Shown: positions 11,997-25,053 of the stretch, piece after piece | Layout: each line of letters opens with the position of its first letter | Position numbering within the stretch: the first letter of the stretch is position 1 | Source of the DNA: Pachypanchax playfairii | Taxonomy: Eukaryota > Chordata > Actinopteri > Cyprinodontiformes > Aplocheilidae | Length of the DNA: 64,000 bases | Assembly: GCA_006937955.1 (NCBI GenBank) | Contig: SSNP01000420.1 | Span: forward strand, 1-64,000 | Reading direction: 5' to 3' | Notes under the pieces: model-generated | The model's database searches: none | The model's input: only the letters and a program-made list of their open reading frames with translations | What the model was told of the DNA's origin: nothing | Program-made: the position numbers and the translations under genes

Positions 11997-14900
11997 ATGT
12001 ATGTATGTGTGTGTACATATAAAAACACTTCGCCAGTAGTCTCTATTTTCTCCAAGCCTGGTCCCTCTACCAGAGGCCTGCGAGCTTGAGGGTCCAGTCC
12101 AGTGGCTGTGCTGTTTCTAGAAATGAACTATTCTGGACTGAGATGTCAGATGTCAACTGTAACCACTCCTCTACTTTGGGGGTTACTGTCCCCTGGTTCT
12201 TCTCTGAAACCCGGTTAGTAAAAATAAAACAACACACTGCCACCTGTTCTGTGTGGCACTTTGATCCTTGTCAGGTTCCATATGCAGGTTTCCAAAACAA
12301 TCATACAGTTCCCAAGTCTTCCTCCTTTTGATCTCCTGTGGACGTCAACATGACAGCAACTTAAACTCTAACCAATTCATGCTCTGCATGTGGCAGGCAG
12401 TCATATAACCCCCGGGTGATCTTTAGGTTAGCTGGTCATGTGATTCTTTGCTGCCCTTGTGTCCTTTACAAATTCACTAGCGGTTCATCCCATCCTGCCT
12501 GGGAGACTGCTGTACACATTGAAATGAAAGCTCCACAGAGTGGCTTCAAACTGTCACTTATCTCAACATCTGTCTGATAGACAGGTGTTTTTGTTGATAG
12601 CCAAACAACAACAGCATTTAATATTGTGTGATATATCTTAAAAACTTGTCAGTACACTGAAGAGAGCCTTTTATCTGTACATGAACACTCTTAATTCCAC
12701 TTCAAACTATCAGCACAATCTCATGGCTCCTCACTGCTTTCATACTAAATACACAATCTGTGCAGAAGGCAAACAGTTCAAATATCAGTTTGACTTGATC
12801 TGTTTTAAAAATACATCATTTCTGAAAATAAGTTTTCTAAGCTAAACACAATGCTCCAGCATCAAATTAAATACTTCCTCATTTGGAGGAAAGCGCTGTT
12901 TTAGAAAAAAAATATTCCTTGTTGCTATTTCCAGTGCAAAAATAGTTCATTTAAAAGAAATGTTTTCTTTCTGTCCTATTCTGTTTTTCACTCTACGTAC
13001 AAGAGGGCTGAGGGGAACGTGTGACTGTTGATCACAAAGTCAGACACAGGAAATGAACAGCTGTTTGTAGGAGGAGAGAATGGAGCAAGAACGGAGAGCA
13101 AAGCAAAGAAATGAACCGAGGGAGAAACAACCAGGTCAGACTATAGTGAGAATTACCCCCCTCCACCCAACTCCCAGCAGCCAACAGCAGCCTGACGTGA
13201 TCTGCATCATAACCAGAAGTGGCACAGCACTTGTCCGTTGGCACGGCTCTTTCAGTCTGAAAAAAAAAAAACATGAGCCTCTAAAGCTTCAAGGTCAGAT
13301 ATGAGATTGAGATAGGGATTAATAAACATGTCTGAGCATTTTGTCTTGACAAACATTCAGTTATGGGTTGACAACGCTCTTATTCAATGCCAGATCCAAG
13401 TGGCTGATTGAGTTTGAAATGTTGCTGCTTGTGGGATTATGAAACATGACAGGCTTTTTATAAGGTGTAATTAACCCTCTGAGTTTAATGGGGACATGAC
13501 AGATATTAAATTGCTTTCAGATCTCATTGTCAGTGACTGTTAGGGATGCTTTCTATGTGTACGAGTGTGTGCTAATATTATTAATAGCATTTAATTATCC
13601 ATTAGTGGTCATCATTTTTACTTTTCTTTTAACAAAGCAGCAGCATTTTTTGACAAATGCTGTTTAACTTCTCTTTTTTTGTTAGAAGAGTTAAAACTAA
13701 CTTAAGAGATAAAAACACTTTGTTCTGCTGAATAAATCACAAAGAAAGTATTTTCATCTATAAACCTTAGAGACGATAAGTGATTTGTAAGGTTTGGAAC
13801 AGTTAAGAGAAATCAACAAGTTTGTTGTATTTAAAGTTGTTGAAACTTTATAACACCCATCCTCAGCCTTAATGATGCCCCCAGGTACCAAACTTTTGTA
13901 TTTATCTTCAGCTGAACAGCTTGCAACAGAGTGCAGCCATATGGCCCAAATAAAAAAGCAACTGGAAGAAAATTTTTAGAAAGCACAAAATAAAACAGGG
14001 TCTTCTTTTTGGCACTGAAGTAAGGAAAAGAAAAGTCTAATGAGCTACAACTCTAAAATTTATTGCATTACAGCATATAACAGCATGAATATCTAAATAC
14101 TGCAACTCTGTTGTGACTCTCGGCTGAATGTAGGATTAGACTATGATCCAGTTTATAATGTTGGACATGATGGGGTGAAGCCTGCAAGCTAGTTCAGGCA
14201 GACAACTTGTGTGCAGCTGCATCACATATGATCCCATACAACCTATCAAATATCCCACCCAGTCTGAGCCGTTGACTTAAGCTACAAACCATTCCGACTC
14301 TTTTCATGCAGCTACTATTACTGCTGACCTTTCATGTAACTCACTGCCTGCTTCTTTTCACCTTTCCAACACCTTAAACTTTTTGCACAAAATGTCACAA
14401 CTGTTTCAACTCAACTTCAGGCTACAGTTACATCTCCAGCGTCTCCCTTATTTATCGCTGATGGGAATTTTGTGGATGGCGGTACGTGTCTGATTGAACT
14501 TCTAGCATCTGAACTTCCACCTGAGCTCTGAGGTCGATTAAATTCACATCGCTCTGTGTCATGTCAAACATGTCCAGGAAGCAGGGATGGCAAAGATTTT
14601 CTCACCACTCCATGGTGAGTTGAGAAACATTATTATGGGTTAATAGGATGAGCGGTAGATGCCGAACCCAATGTATTTGCAATCAATTTATAAACGTTTC
14701 CTCAAGGTGTCTGACTGAACTACAATTGTCAAGTTGCACCAGATCATCTGATCTGTCAGTCACTTCTTTGTCTTCACTTTCTCACTCAAACTCCTGCTGT
14801 TTCTCTCCATTGAGATTACACGACACACCTGAAACAGCAGTTACGTGCAATCATGCGGGACATACATCCCACTCTACCCATCTCTTTCAGCACCAGCTGT

Positions 14901-15788
14901 AGCTTTCTCTCAGTCTTTCTGTCCCATAAATATTGGCAAAATGAGTGTAGAATAGCCAATTGAAACAATTAAAAAAGACATTTCCCTGAGGGGCAGCCTG
15001 TCTATGGTATTTATATCTATCAAACAGATTGCTTTTATTGCCTTGATTGTTCAGAAATAGGCAAAAGGGAATAGTGTTGTACACATTTTGTATGTGATTG
15101 TCACATGTCTTTCAGTAGTATGGACAGATTGTGTTAAGATAAAAAGGTTAACAAAAAATATATTTTAAAAAAACTCCCTTCTGTTACTTCTGGCTGCTAC
15201 AAAAGGCATGTGACACAAAACTACAGACTGCATAATTTCCTGAGTATTTTGGGGTTTTGATGGTAAAATAGCTCCTGCAGATCATCATTGCCCTGCCTAC
15301 GTTCAGAAATATTCATGCTAACCCCAAACCTGCTCACCTAAAGCAAAATTCATTCATTTGAATCTTAGTATTGAAAAAAAAGATCTCAGTTTATACAACA
15401 GGACATAATATCATTATTTGGTTTGTACCAGGTCCTAAATTTAGGAAAATACAACCACAGATGACTAACAATGATGATATAATTCAGTATCATTGAACAG
15501 TTGTGGAGCAAACAGTTAGAAGAACTCTCTGAGGGCTATAAGGACTTTTAGTCCCAGTGTGAAGCATTTAGAAGGACCTACGTGTTTGTTTTCACACTGC
15601 TACGGGAAAGTTGTTACAGAGCAACACTCAACCAGTGGTCCACAAAGTCAATGTTGCTTATGCATGTGACATTTACCAACAATAATGGTGGAGGATACAG
15701 TTGTTTGGAACTGAATGGTTTTGATTATTTTTTTTTCATAAACTCTGAACAAATGCTAAAAACATTGAGAAAAAGGAGATAAAGATTG
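11997..15788. other. Non-coding DNA, no gene or element recognised
   Basis: I see only unique-looking A+T-rich sequence with short homopolymers, for example poly-A at 13260-13271. No termini, splice-flanked conserved frames or RNA genes are recognisable. Confidence 0.45.
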
Positions 15789-16204
15789 TTAAAGGTACAA
15801 TATGTAAGACTTTAACAGTGAAATACACAGCAGTCTAAAATATCCCACTGATGTTGAAAGAAAAGTTACATTGTAACAGATTTCGATCTCAGCCGGCTGG
15901 GTGGTCGCTAGTTTCTGTCATTTTAAAAACACTGCTACGGGATGTTATTATTGTTTACAATAACTATTCCACATCCAGACTTCCTGGTTCCACAGCGAAT
16001 CACATGAGCCCACAAGGTTGTCAAGTCTTTAACACAAGCAGTTGTAATTCGCTGTTCTGCCACTGGTCTGTCACTGGCAACCGGGTAGAAAACTCAGGGA
16101 GGGGAGGGGGTGAGTGGCTGAGAGCAGATGGTTTTGTTTTTCTACATGAACTGCAGAACTCCAATTTGACCACAAGGTGTAATTCTTACATACTGCACCT
16201 TTGA
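15789..16204. mobile_element. TTAA-flanked short DNA transposon (T2/Kolobok-like MITE)
   Basis: The left end reads TTAAAGGTACAATATGTAAGA. The right end, read in reverse, is TCAAAGGTGCAGTATGTAAGA, so the termini are near-identical inverted repeats, with TTAA on the left and a mutated TTGA on the right. Ends of the form TTAA followed by AGG are typical of T2/Kolobok-type MITEs known from frogs and fish. The 117-codon open frame inside has no recognisable motif and I do not call it a gene. Superfamily assignment is inferred from termini only. Confidence 0.7.
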
Positions 16205-18002
16205 GAAAGATCATTCTACTTTGTGATACACATGTTCAAAGAACTGTATGTCATAACAGAAGACGGTGATGGATAAGTAGCTTTTAAATTAGTGATGCAA
16301 ATACAGTTTGATTAGTACAGATGATGGAAGAGCATTCAATTTGCTGAATCAATATACATTTATTAATGAACCAATCACAATCTCTGGCATCACTCAGGAC
16401 TCCCTCCTACGCTAAAGAGGCACATAGTCTGAAACTGGAGTAAAAAAAGACCTGATGATATAGTTCTAAGGACAAAGAATGACCAATGCACCAGCAGCAT
16501 GAAAACAAAACTGAGCTAAAAAGGGGAACTACTTCAAATGGTTATAAAGTGGTCCCGTGCAGTCTAAAAACACCAAATGCTGAGTGGAAAAAGTGACAAA
16601 ATGCAGAAGCTGAGTAAAAAATGAAGTATTACTTTTATAGGAATCAAAATGGTAATTGTGACTTCCTGCATTAAAAAAGACAACATGTTTTTAGCTTGCA
16701 GATGATGCATTCAAGTCCATTCTAAAACCAAACTGAGAAGAAAAGACAGTAACTATGATCTTACAGAAGAAAATGCTGTTGCCTGAATATTGTGAAGTCC
16801 ATCAGCCGACAGTGAGAAATACTATTTAAAAACAGAAAATATTCAAGGCAAACTCTAATAATTGTATTTTCAATCAAACAATCACAAATAGTTTGTTGTT
16901 GTGGTTTTACACAGACACATTTACACATTCTCTCTCTGTTTGAGGGGAAATTACAAGAGCAGGCCTGTTATTTTTGTTTACCTGCCATGTTTGAAGTGTA
17001 AACATGTCAGCAATAATTACAGGTAATTTTACATTCTGGCCCTCATGCATTCGGTCAAACATTTCCACATCGTAAAAAATATCTTAATGATTAAAGCTGC
17101 TTTAGGAAAAGTAAACAGCATCATTAAGTTTATACTTTAGACTAGATTTTAAAAATGAGTTGGTCTGCTCAGAGCTGTCAAAGCACATTTATTTCATATG
17201 CCTGTTTTCTCTTCTTTCATTTTTTCACTCAAACCAAGTATCAAAGTACAAAGTCTTACAAATGCTTAAATATCAATGCACACGCTCTGAAACCTGAAAT
17301 TCCAATTCAATAACCATCATGTCTTAACAGCATTCCTGATTCGATGGTACATTTAATCACATGAGGGAAGATAATCTCATCTGCATCTTTGTGATAGACC
17401 TATAGATGGAACTGATTTACATTAACACTAATTCACGGAAATGTGAGGAGGTGGCCATCATGCTGAAGCTCCTGTCGGAGCTCCTTTCCATATGCCTCCA
17501 CCAATGTGAGGAGTTGCGTTCATTTCCTCTCTGGAGGGTTCATGGCTGCAAGGCTGTGGCTTGTCAAAAACAATTACATCTCTCGGTCTCTGGGAGGGCC
17601 TCTACTTAATTTGAACTGATAAGCATCTCCTTGCATATTAGCAGTGAGGCCCAGCGGTCATCCTGGTTCTACAGATAATAGACTGGACTGGCAAACAGCA
17701 TTTGTCAGGGACAGCCACTTACCTGGGCCGTGCACGACATGTTGAGCAATGCTAATAATAGCCACTCAGCCAGACTAGCAGTTAGCAGGCCGCGAACCCC
17801 AATCCTACAGCTGGCCAATCGATAGTCATTTACTCTCACTTTCCCTTCAGCTCAGCAGAGACAAAAGATATATTACTGAACCTTCTTTCAGTTGCTGTAA
17901 GACCGAATGATGAGAAAACACTTTTCAGTCCCCAATGTAACTACAACCTGCTGAAACATTGAGTGCTGATGAGTGCTGATCTGATTTGCTAATCAAAGTT
18001 TC
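16205..18002. other. Non-coding DNA with possible conserved element
   Basis: No protein or transposon is seen. The part from about 17430 to 17880 has mixed composition without simple repeats and is a weak candidate for conserved non-coding sequence. Confidence 0.35.
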
Positions 18003-18592
18003 TTAATGAAGCAATTTCCTACAAATTTCAGGACTTTGTGGTTATTTCTTAAGTATTAACCAGTAATATGAAACATTTTATATCTAAAAAACATCAGAAA
18101 ACACCAATTAGCAGACCTTTCAATCTGTCTGCGTTAAAATTCGGGTGGTTCTGACTCGTTCCGTCACGCCTCGAGCAGCAGCTCGTTCATATTCATTATT
18201 CAGATTTGTTGGATTCTGATTGGCTAACAAACTAACCTATGAGCGCAAGGTATACTGTTTCCTGCCCCGCTGCGCATGGCAACATCAGATGTCGTGTCTT
18301 CCTGTTTGCTACGTCTTATGCTAACAGTTTTTAGCAGCAGCATGCTAGGCGTGGTTTCAACTGCAGGAGCTGATGAATACTAACAAACAAAGGAGTTGTG
18401 ATAAAACAGATACAGACCTTTCAGACTCGGGAGAACTCGGGTTTTATCACCACCTGCGTAGTTTGAGAGATTAAAACTGAAAGAAAAGTTGTTGACCTGT
18501 TTTCACCCACTATGAAGGTAAGAACACCTGTGGAGCTAAAATATTCAATAGAAACCTCAGAAAAACAGTTTTTAATGGAAGGACCTCTTTAG
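18003..18592 (-). mobile_element. TTAA/AGAGGCC element, copy 1 (inverted)
   Basis: This is the first of four copies of one family (others at 27335, 48281 and 61326). It is reversed relative to them. Shared blocks include, on the sense strand, CTCCACAGGTGTTCTTACCT, CGAGTTCTCCCGAGT, ACCTAGCATGCTGCTGGCTA (diverged here) and TTGGTTAGC-type CCAAT sequence. The sense-strand 5' end retains AGAGGTCC next to a mutated TTAG at 18589-18592, and the 3' end lies at TTAA 18003-18006. No coding capacity is visible. Confidence 0.8.
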
Positions 18593-21500
18593 AAAATGAG
18601 GCAAAAATAAAGGAAAACTGTAATAAAAAGCTTGAAAAAAATGTAATAGTAAAGCTATGCATTTCCCATCATCTGATGGCAGCTGTAATACACCTCATAG
18701 CTCACTTCTTTGTTTAACTCACCATTTTTGATGAGCCAAATAACAATGACAGATGGACAGATAGCTGATTAGATGAGTCATTACAAAACATGGATGAAAA
18801 ACCACCCAAAGCTATTGAGAAAGAAAAAAAAGAGGTATTGATCCAGCCTGAAAGATAACAAAACATCTCTATATGAGTTTTGAATATCAAGATGAAAGTT
18901 GCATGTGAGGCAGATGGAAAAGACCAAGAAACAAACACACAAGTCTGGGGGAACAGGGAACGTGATTAATTCCTGTTCATGATGAGCACTCATGCAGCAC
19001 ACAAGCAATAACTGCATTCATTTGGCTGGCAAGTCACACGGATTGGCGCTCTGTTTCCTTATGCCTTGCAGGTTGGCATCAGCCCAATTCACTCGTATCA
19101 TTAAATCACTCATTAAGGGCCGATTTAATGGCATAATTTGATTTACGGCGCCAAGAAAGCCACCAAGCAAACAGGTGAATTGCACAAATACAATTACATG
19201 AGAACAATGACTCGAGGGTGGCAGAAATTATCAAGGGAACTTGCTGCCTCTATTCATGCATGAACACTCACTGACATTTACAGAAAAACTCTGCAGCAGC
19301 CCGACTCATTCATGTTTGCACTCAAATTCACTCTCTTATTGATATCATGTGGGACATTGTCATGAACAAGAAGTCTACATAGTTCTGTGTCAATATCTAC
19401 AGGTTGCATTAGCACCAACTTGACCAGACCAAAAGTAAAATATTCACAAGGTTTCAAATGATAAATAAAAAACAACTTGAAAAGCCAACTACATGTCGTC
19501 CATTTTTTGGTTTAAAAAGCACTGCTCTGCTATAAAAAAAGGAAACATCTGACAAAGTCACAAAAAAACGGATATTATTTAAACCATATCCTAAAGAAAA
19601 GAAAAAGTACAAGAAAATTTAACAAAACTAAAGAACAGAAGGATTCACTGGATGAGTTTTATGTTCAGCATCTAATGTGGAATAAGTTTTGTAAAAACAC
19701 AAATGTCTAAATAAGTCTCAGCCTGAATATTGAATGAATTTATAAACAATGCTTCTTTTGTTATCTAGAATATTACTCCAGACAAGTACAATACTTGGGT
19801 TACAATACATATCAGACTGAAGTAATTCAGGAATCCATTGTAATGTGACGGGGAATGTGGATATATTCAATACGTTCTCTACTTATTTGCATATGAATAC
19901 TCTATTCTATTAATATGGTAAATATGTTGTAACACAAGATAAGCACAATTTGGGGGGGGGTCGGGAGGGGACACGCATCAACTTTGAATTGAGCATAGTT
20001 GTGCAAAGTGGAGCACAAAGAAACTTTTTCTTTCCCACACAAGCGAACAGACACATGAACCAGCTTAAGCTCACAAAAGCCTTTTGTACCTGTATTTCAT
20101 CCTGGTCCTGAGGGGCAGTTGCTTCCCCCTCTGTGTAAGCAAAACTGACATCCTTTATAAAAGATTTATGAGCCAAAGATGCAAACGATAGAGCGTGAAC
20201 TCCCCTGGGTGCAGCCTCCTCCATCTGTGAAGGATCACCTGTTCTTAGGTGGGCTAAAGTGCTTGTTCCCCGCCAGTGTACTAACAGGCGTCCAGGCCAT
20301 GGGGTGGGGGTATGAATTGGGGGGGCTTGCAATAGGATATTGTGTGGGTGTGAAGCCTCCTGGCTGTGACTGCAGCCTGCTTGAGTGATGCTGCTACAGC
20401 AGCAGATATGGAGCTTTCATACAGCTGACCAAACTTTCCACTGACTTTGGTGTTGCATGCATGGCCAGAGGTGGCTGGGAAGTAAGTCACAGATAAAAAT
20501 CTGCCTTTGATGTGAGAATGCAAGAGGAAAGTAATTCAGCAGTTCTCATCAACACACAACACACCACCCTGAGAATTACTGCTGCTTTAAGGAATGTTTG
20601 CCGAGATTTTCAAAGAAATGCAACAAATCAGCAAACTGGGATCCTTCAACTAAGAGAGCACACAGAATATAATGCATAGTGTTTGAATGCAAAGCACCAA
20701 GAATATTTCAAAGCACTGAAGAGAAAGTTAAACCAGAAGGGAAACGTGCTGAAACACAGTGTGAAGCTAAATAAATAGCTACAAGTTGAGCGGCTCCTGC
20801 CTTAATGCTGTCAGCTTAATGCAGGAAGTGAGGAAGGCCAGTGAAACAGTGGCCGTGCCAAGGGGCTAAAACAATTTGCAACATCAACAGGATCTTCAGT
20901 GAGGGATGAGTGCTGAGGAAAGCTTTTACATCAAACCCTAAGAAGCCCCAACAGGATTACAGCTCAATGCCTTTTTTTGTTTCAAACTGGTCAATGTGAG
21001 ACCACCACAGTTGATTAGACTGATGTCTCGACATATACAAAATCGCCAATATCATCTTAAATTTTTCTTGCAGGATTATAAATCTGGACCATCTCTTCCC
21101 AGCTCGACTTCATTGTCTGCCTCATTCCACTTGTTATTTAGATTAATGAATGGTTACACACTGAACTGAGTAGAGCTTCTGGAGAGGTGAACTCAGCCAA
21201 AACTCCTATTAAGGAAAGTGGGGGTGGGGGTGGGGGGTTTCAGAGGCACTAAAATAATGCCATTCTTTGTGAGGAGATCCTGCTCCATCCTTCTCCCCCC
21301 ACCTATTCACCAACTCTCCTACTCAGTATCTCTCTGAACTCTCCACACCTTCCTCCATCAGTCTGGGAGACAGAAGCAGCCCAGTTTTAGACTTGGTCAC
21401 ACTTGTTGCTTTCATCAATTTTTTTATTCATCCCTTATATAAACTTATTACTTACACCCCCACCTTCACCACACCACCATCCCAAGGCTGTCACAAGTTT

Positions 21501-23607
21501 AAATGATGGGAGTGTCCATCTCCAAGAGCAACAGAGTAATGCGAAGAGAATCTACCGAATCTCTTCAGACACATTTAATTACACCATTCTGACTCTGGTT
21601 TAGTCTCTTCTTTCTCTTAGGCTAACATTAAAATACTATTACAAATAACAACAACATTTTTCCATTTTCTTTTCCAAACCAGGTTTTACAAGCAAAAATA
21701 TCTTACAGCTACTGTAATTTTACAAGTTGACAAATGTGACATCTGGTTTTACCATGTGTCAGAAAGCTAAAACCTGTTTTTTATCACCTTTTGTTCACCA
21801 CACTGTGTTTCAGAATAGCTGATACATCTCACCTATTTTGCAGTACAGGTACTGAAATGAGCAATCGAGTATCAAGGTGTCAGAGAGGTTCATTTCTAAA
21901 CGGTTTTCCAACATAACTTACTGCATTTTGAAAACGCATCATTGTCTCAATTGACACACCCCAAGAACAGTTTTTAGCAACTTCCATTCTGTGGTGAACA
22001 TGTTTAAAAAAAGATGCTGTGAAAATACTTACAATTGAGAACAAGTGAGAAAAAAGGTGTGTGTTTCAAAATGTTGACAGCTCAGTAAAAACATAGCCTC
22101 AAATTGCACCTCCAAAAGAGACATTTTTACCTTGAGGAGACATTTTGAGCTTCAGTCAGAAAAAAAGGAAGCTTAGGCCTGCTGAAAAAAAAGAAGAGAA
22201 AATTGGCCAAATGGTCATTATCATGCTAGACAGCAGAAAGAAATTCCCTCTGTGGCTTGAATGAAACTAGTGTCATTACCGGGCTTAGCTTTACAAAGCC
22301 ATCAGATCAGATGGGAGGTGGGAGCCATTATCCATTTGTAATTGTGCAAGCTAGTCATTATTCATCCACCTTTGACCTGTAAGGTTTCTAAAACTGTCGG
22401 TACTGGATGGGCGGAATGGGTTTGAACTGATTAGTAGTCTGTATCACCATTCATATAGTTTGTATACCCATGTTCCTCCTTTTTGTCTGCTTTTCTTCAT
22501 TCTCGTCCTTCTCTCCTCTTTCGAGGCTGTTTGTTTAAAGATCAAACTGGTCATTTCTTAAGGGAAGCACCACTAAATCTGTGAAAGAAGTTTAGAGGTC
22601 TTATTTTGAAGGGTGCTCCTGAGCCTGCAACGCTCTTTGTAGAACCATAATTATGCTATCATGCTTATTTGGAGACTATAGAGGTAATACAAAGCTAATG
22701 TTTAAAAACACATAGCCAGTGAAGAATGAAAGGGAGCACACTTTGTCGGGTTAAGATTTGGTAAAATAAAATAAATTATTAGAATCTTAAAAATTCCACA
22801 TCCATAATTAAAAGCAAACTGTCTAATGATAAAACATTCTCGAGTTTGCTGGAAAAATAACAACGCGTTTTGGACCAAAAAACAGAAATACAGTCATTTT
22901 AAACATAGCTCCAAATAACCTGTACATCTACATTATTATAAAAAATATATTTTTACAACTTTTGAATAAATATCAAGACAATATGAGCAACACGGGGAAA
23001 ACTCAGCTACAATACACAGATAAAGATTGATTAAAATTAAACTAGACCTGATTAACAGAAACATTTTTTTCTAATCAGGTTAAACACATTTGAGGCATGA
23101 AAATATGACCTGAGTCTCTTCTGTGTTTAATGTACAGCAAACAGCTGAGCATTTTATAAGTGTCTAGATTATTTTAAACTGGTATAATTAGACATATGTG
23201 AGTATTTTTCTCCCACCATCAATCTTCTTAAACTGGGTAAAAACTTTAAAAAAGGCTCTAAACATTGTACAGTCAATCCAGAATAAGTAAAACTGGGATG
23301 TTGAACATTTCATACTTATTTACAGGGAAATAATCTTTTCACTTCTACTATAGTTTTACATTTCTAACCCTGTTTTTCTCACACAGTCCATCTTAGCTAA
23401 TTACAACTACATTTATTATAAATGTTTATATTTAAACATATGCAAGAACTATGTGAAGAAATAGAAGTCAACACCTGAACAAAATGATCTGGAATGTTTT
23501 CAGTTTGGCAGGAAAATGTCCCTTTTTCTCATATAAGGGACTTGTGCTGCAGCAAGTCACTAGGGAGCAGCTCATCTTGGTTCTGACCTCTGTGTCCAGT
23601 CAGTCAG
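18593..23607. other. Non-coding DNA, G-rich tracts, two possible conserved elements
   Basis: There is a G run near 19951-19960 and a GGGGGTGGGGGTGGGGGG tract near 21223-21238. Two stretches look like candidate conserved non-coding elements: 19030-19270, which contains an NFI-like palindrome at 19073-19087, and 22190-22400, which is rich in ATTA cores. Open frames in this span, including one of 140 codons at 19910-20332 on the minus strand, have no recognisable domain. Confidence 0.4.
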
Positions 23608-23908
23608 TCATTATCTGTACCTGCTTATTCCTGTTCAGGATCACGGAGAGCAGGTGTCTATCTCCAGCAGTCACTGGGCGAGAGGTGGGACTTTCATATA
23701 GACAGACAACCACTCTCACACTCACACTTAGGGACAATTTATAGTTGTCAATTTACATCAAGCATATTTTTGATCTGTAGGAGGAAGCTGGAGTCCCTAG
23801 TGAAACCCACGCATGCACGGGGAGAACATACAAACTCCATGCAGAAAGGTCTCAGCCTGGTTTCGAGGCAAGGCGACAGTGCTACCCACTTCACCACCGT
23901 GCAGCTCA
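23608..23908 (-). repeat. Dispersed teleost repeat A, uninterrupted copy
   Basis: This copy has the same block order as the split copy at 10059-11046: CTGCTTATTCCTGTTCAGGA, CTATCTCCAGCAGTCACTGG, CACGGGGAGAACATACAAAC and CACCACCGTGCAGCTC. It serves as the empty-site reference for the insertion at 10186. Superfamily unknown. Confidence 0.75.
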
Positions 23909-24417
23909 CCTCTATGTCCAGTTAATATCCATCTGTCCATTGATATAATACATGATAAAAATGAATGAATGACAAAAATGTATTACTAAATGTTAAAGGG
24001 ATTCTACCTAACAATGATAGTTAAATTACATTTATTTGTAATATTATTATTTTGAAGAGCTTCTTAAACAATTTTATTTATCTGCTTGTTTGCAAAGATA
24101 CTAAATGCAGTTCATAATATACATCTTGAGTGTATAAATGCACATACTCATACACACATTGGGTTATGTTAAAGGTTTATCACTCTGCTGGTTACATAAC
24201 AATTCCCTTTTAGCAAGAATGGGATTAAGATCATATTAGCATCATTGAAAATGTGTATCATTTGCTATCTGCTTTTGGATTGCCCCAATACTCCCATTTA
24301 TTCTTATTCTGATCTGGTTTAATGACTCTTCTGATTTAATGAGCCAAACCTCCACTTTATGAATCTCATCTAACTTTACAGAATAAATTGTGCCCCTGAG
24401 CCTTCACATCACCTATG

Positions 24418-25053
24418 AGAGAATGTGATATTGAGTGTTGCATTGTGGGCAGAGGAGACATGCGGTGGGGTGAACAGGTGCAACAGGGTAATTACAAACA
24501 CAGCAAGCTTTTAATTATCCTTTCTTGTATGAACTGTTAATGAATGTGAACCTCATCCAAACATCAACGTGTTCCCACTGTGTCTGCACGCAGGCACACA
24601 AACCTACACACACATATTAAGTGTTAAGGAGGAAGATTGGCAGCTGGTAGCTCTAGTTAAGTGCCTCCTCATGACTTGGAGCAAACCTGACTCTCACCTC
24701 AGTGCCCGCTCAGAGCTCTCTGAGTGACACAAACTGTGACAGATAGAAAGTTGCAGGACTCAGCTTGAGCTCGTTCGCCTGGTTTTAACAGCAGTGTGGT
24801 GGTTCTACATAATGACATGCGGTTTATGGACTGGAGCTTTTCTTTCCACGCTGATTGACCTGTCTAAAAAACTCCCACTTTGAATTTTTGCTCATTCTTC
24901 CTGTTTTGTCTCTGTTTAGATCTGCCTACAGGCTTTAATCCCTTCAGTCCCACCATCCTGTCAGCTGACCTGTGATCTAGCCCGACTCAAGCTGAAGCAC
25001 TGATAACCGATTCACTATGAAATCTCCTTAAAAGGTGCCTGTTTGTTTGTATA
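24418..25053. repeat. Left flank arm of an exact inverted repeat
   Basis: This unique-looking flank is repeated in reverse complement at 26658-27293. Paired positions sum to 51711 at every point I checked (for example 24661-24680 with 27031-27050, and 24781-24800 with 26911-26930), so there are no indels between the arms. It is probably the true left flank of the Tc1 insertion, with its mirror image being an assembly error. Confidence 0.9.

Noticed and set aside
15851..16204. 117-codon open frame
   Set aside because: It lies within a short non-autonomous TTAA element and ends at its terminus. No transposase motif.
19910..20332. 140-codon minus-strand open frame, considered as a cadherin exon 3 or other host exon
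   Set aside because: The residues do not match the cadherin prodomain. Proline-rich and cysteine patches come from G-rich tracts on the other strand. A donor-like site exists but no convincing acceptor.
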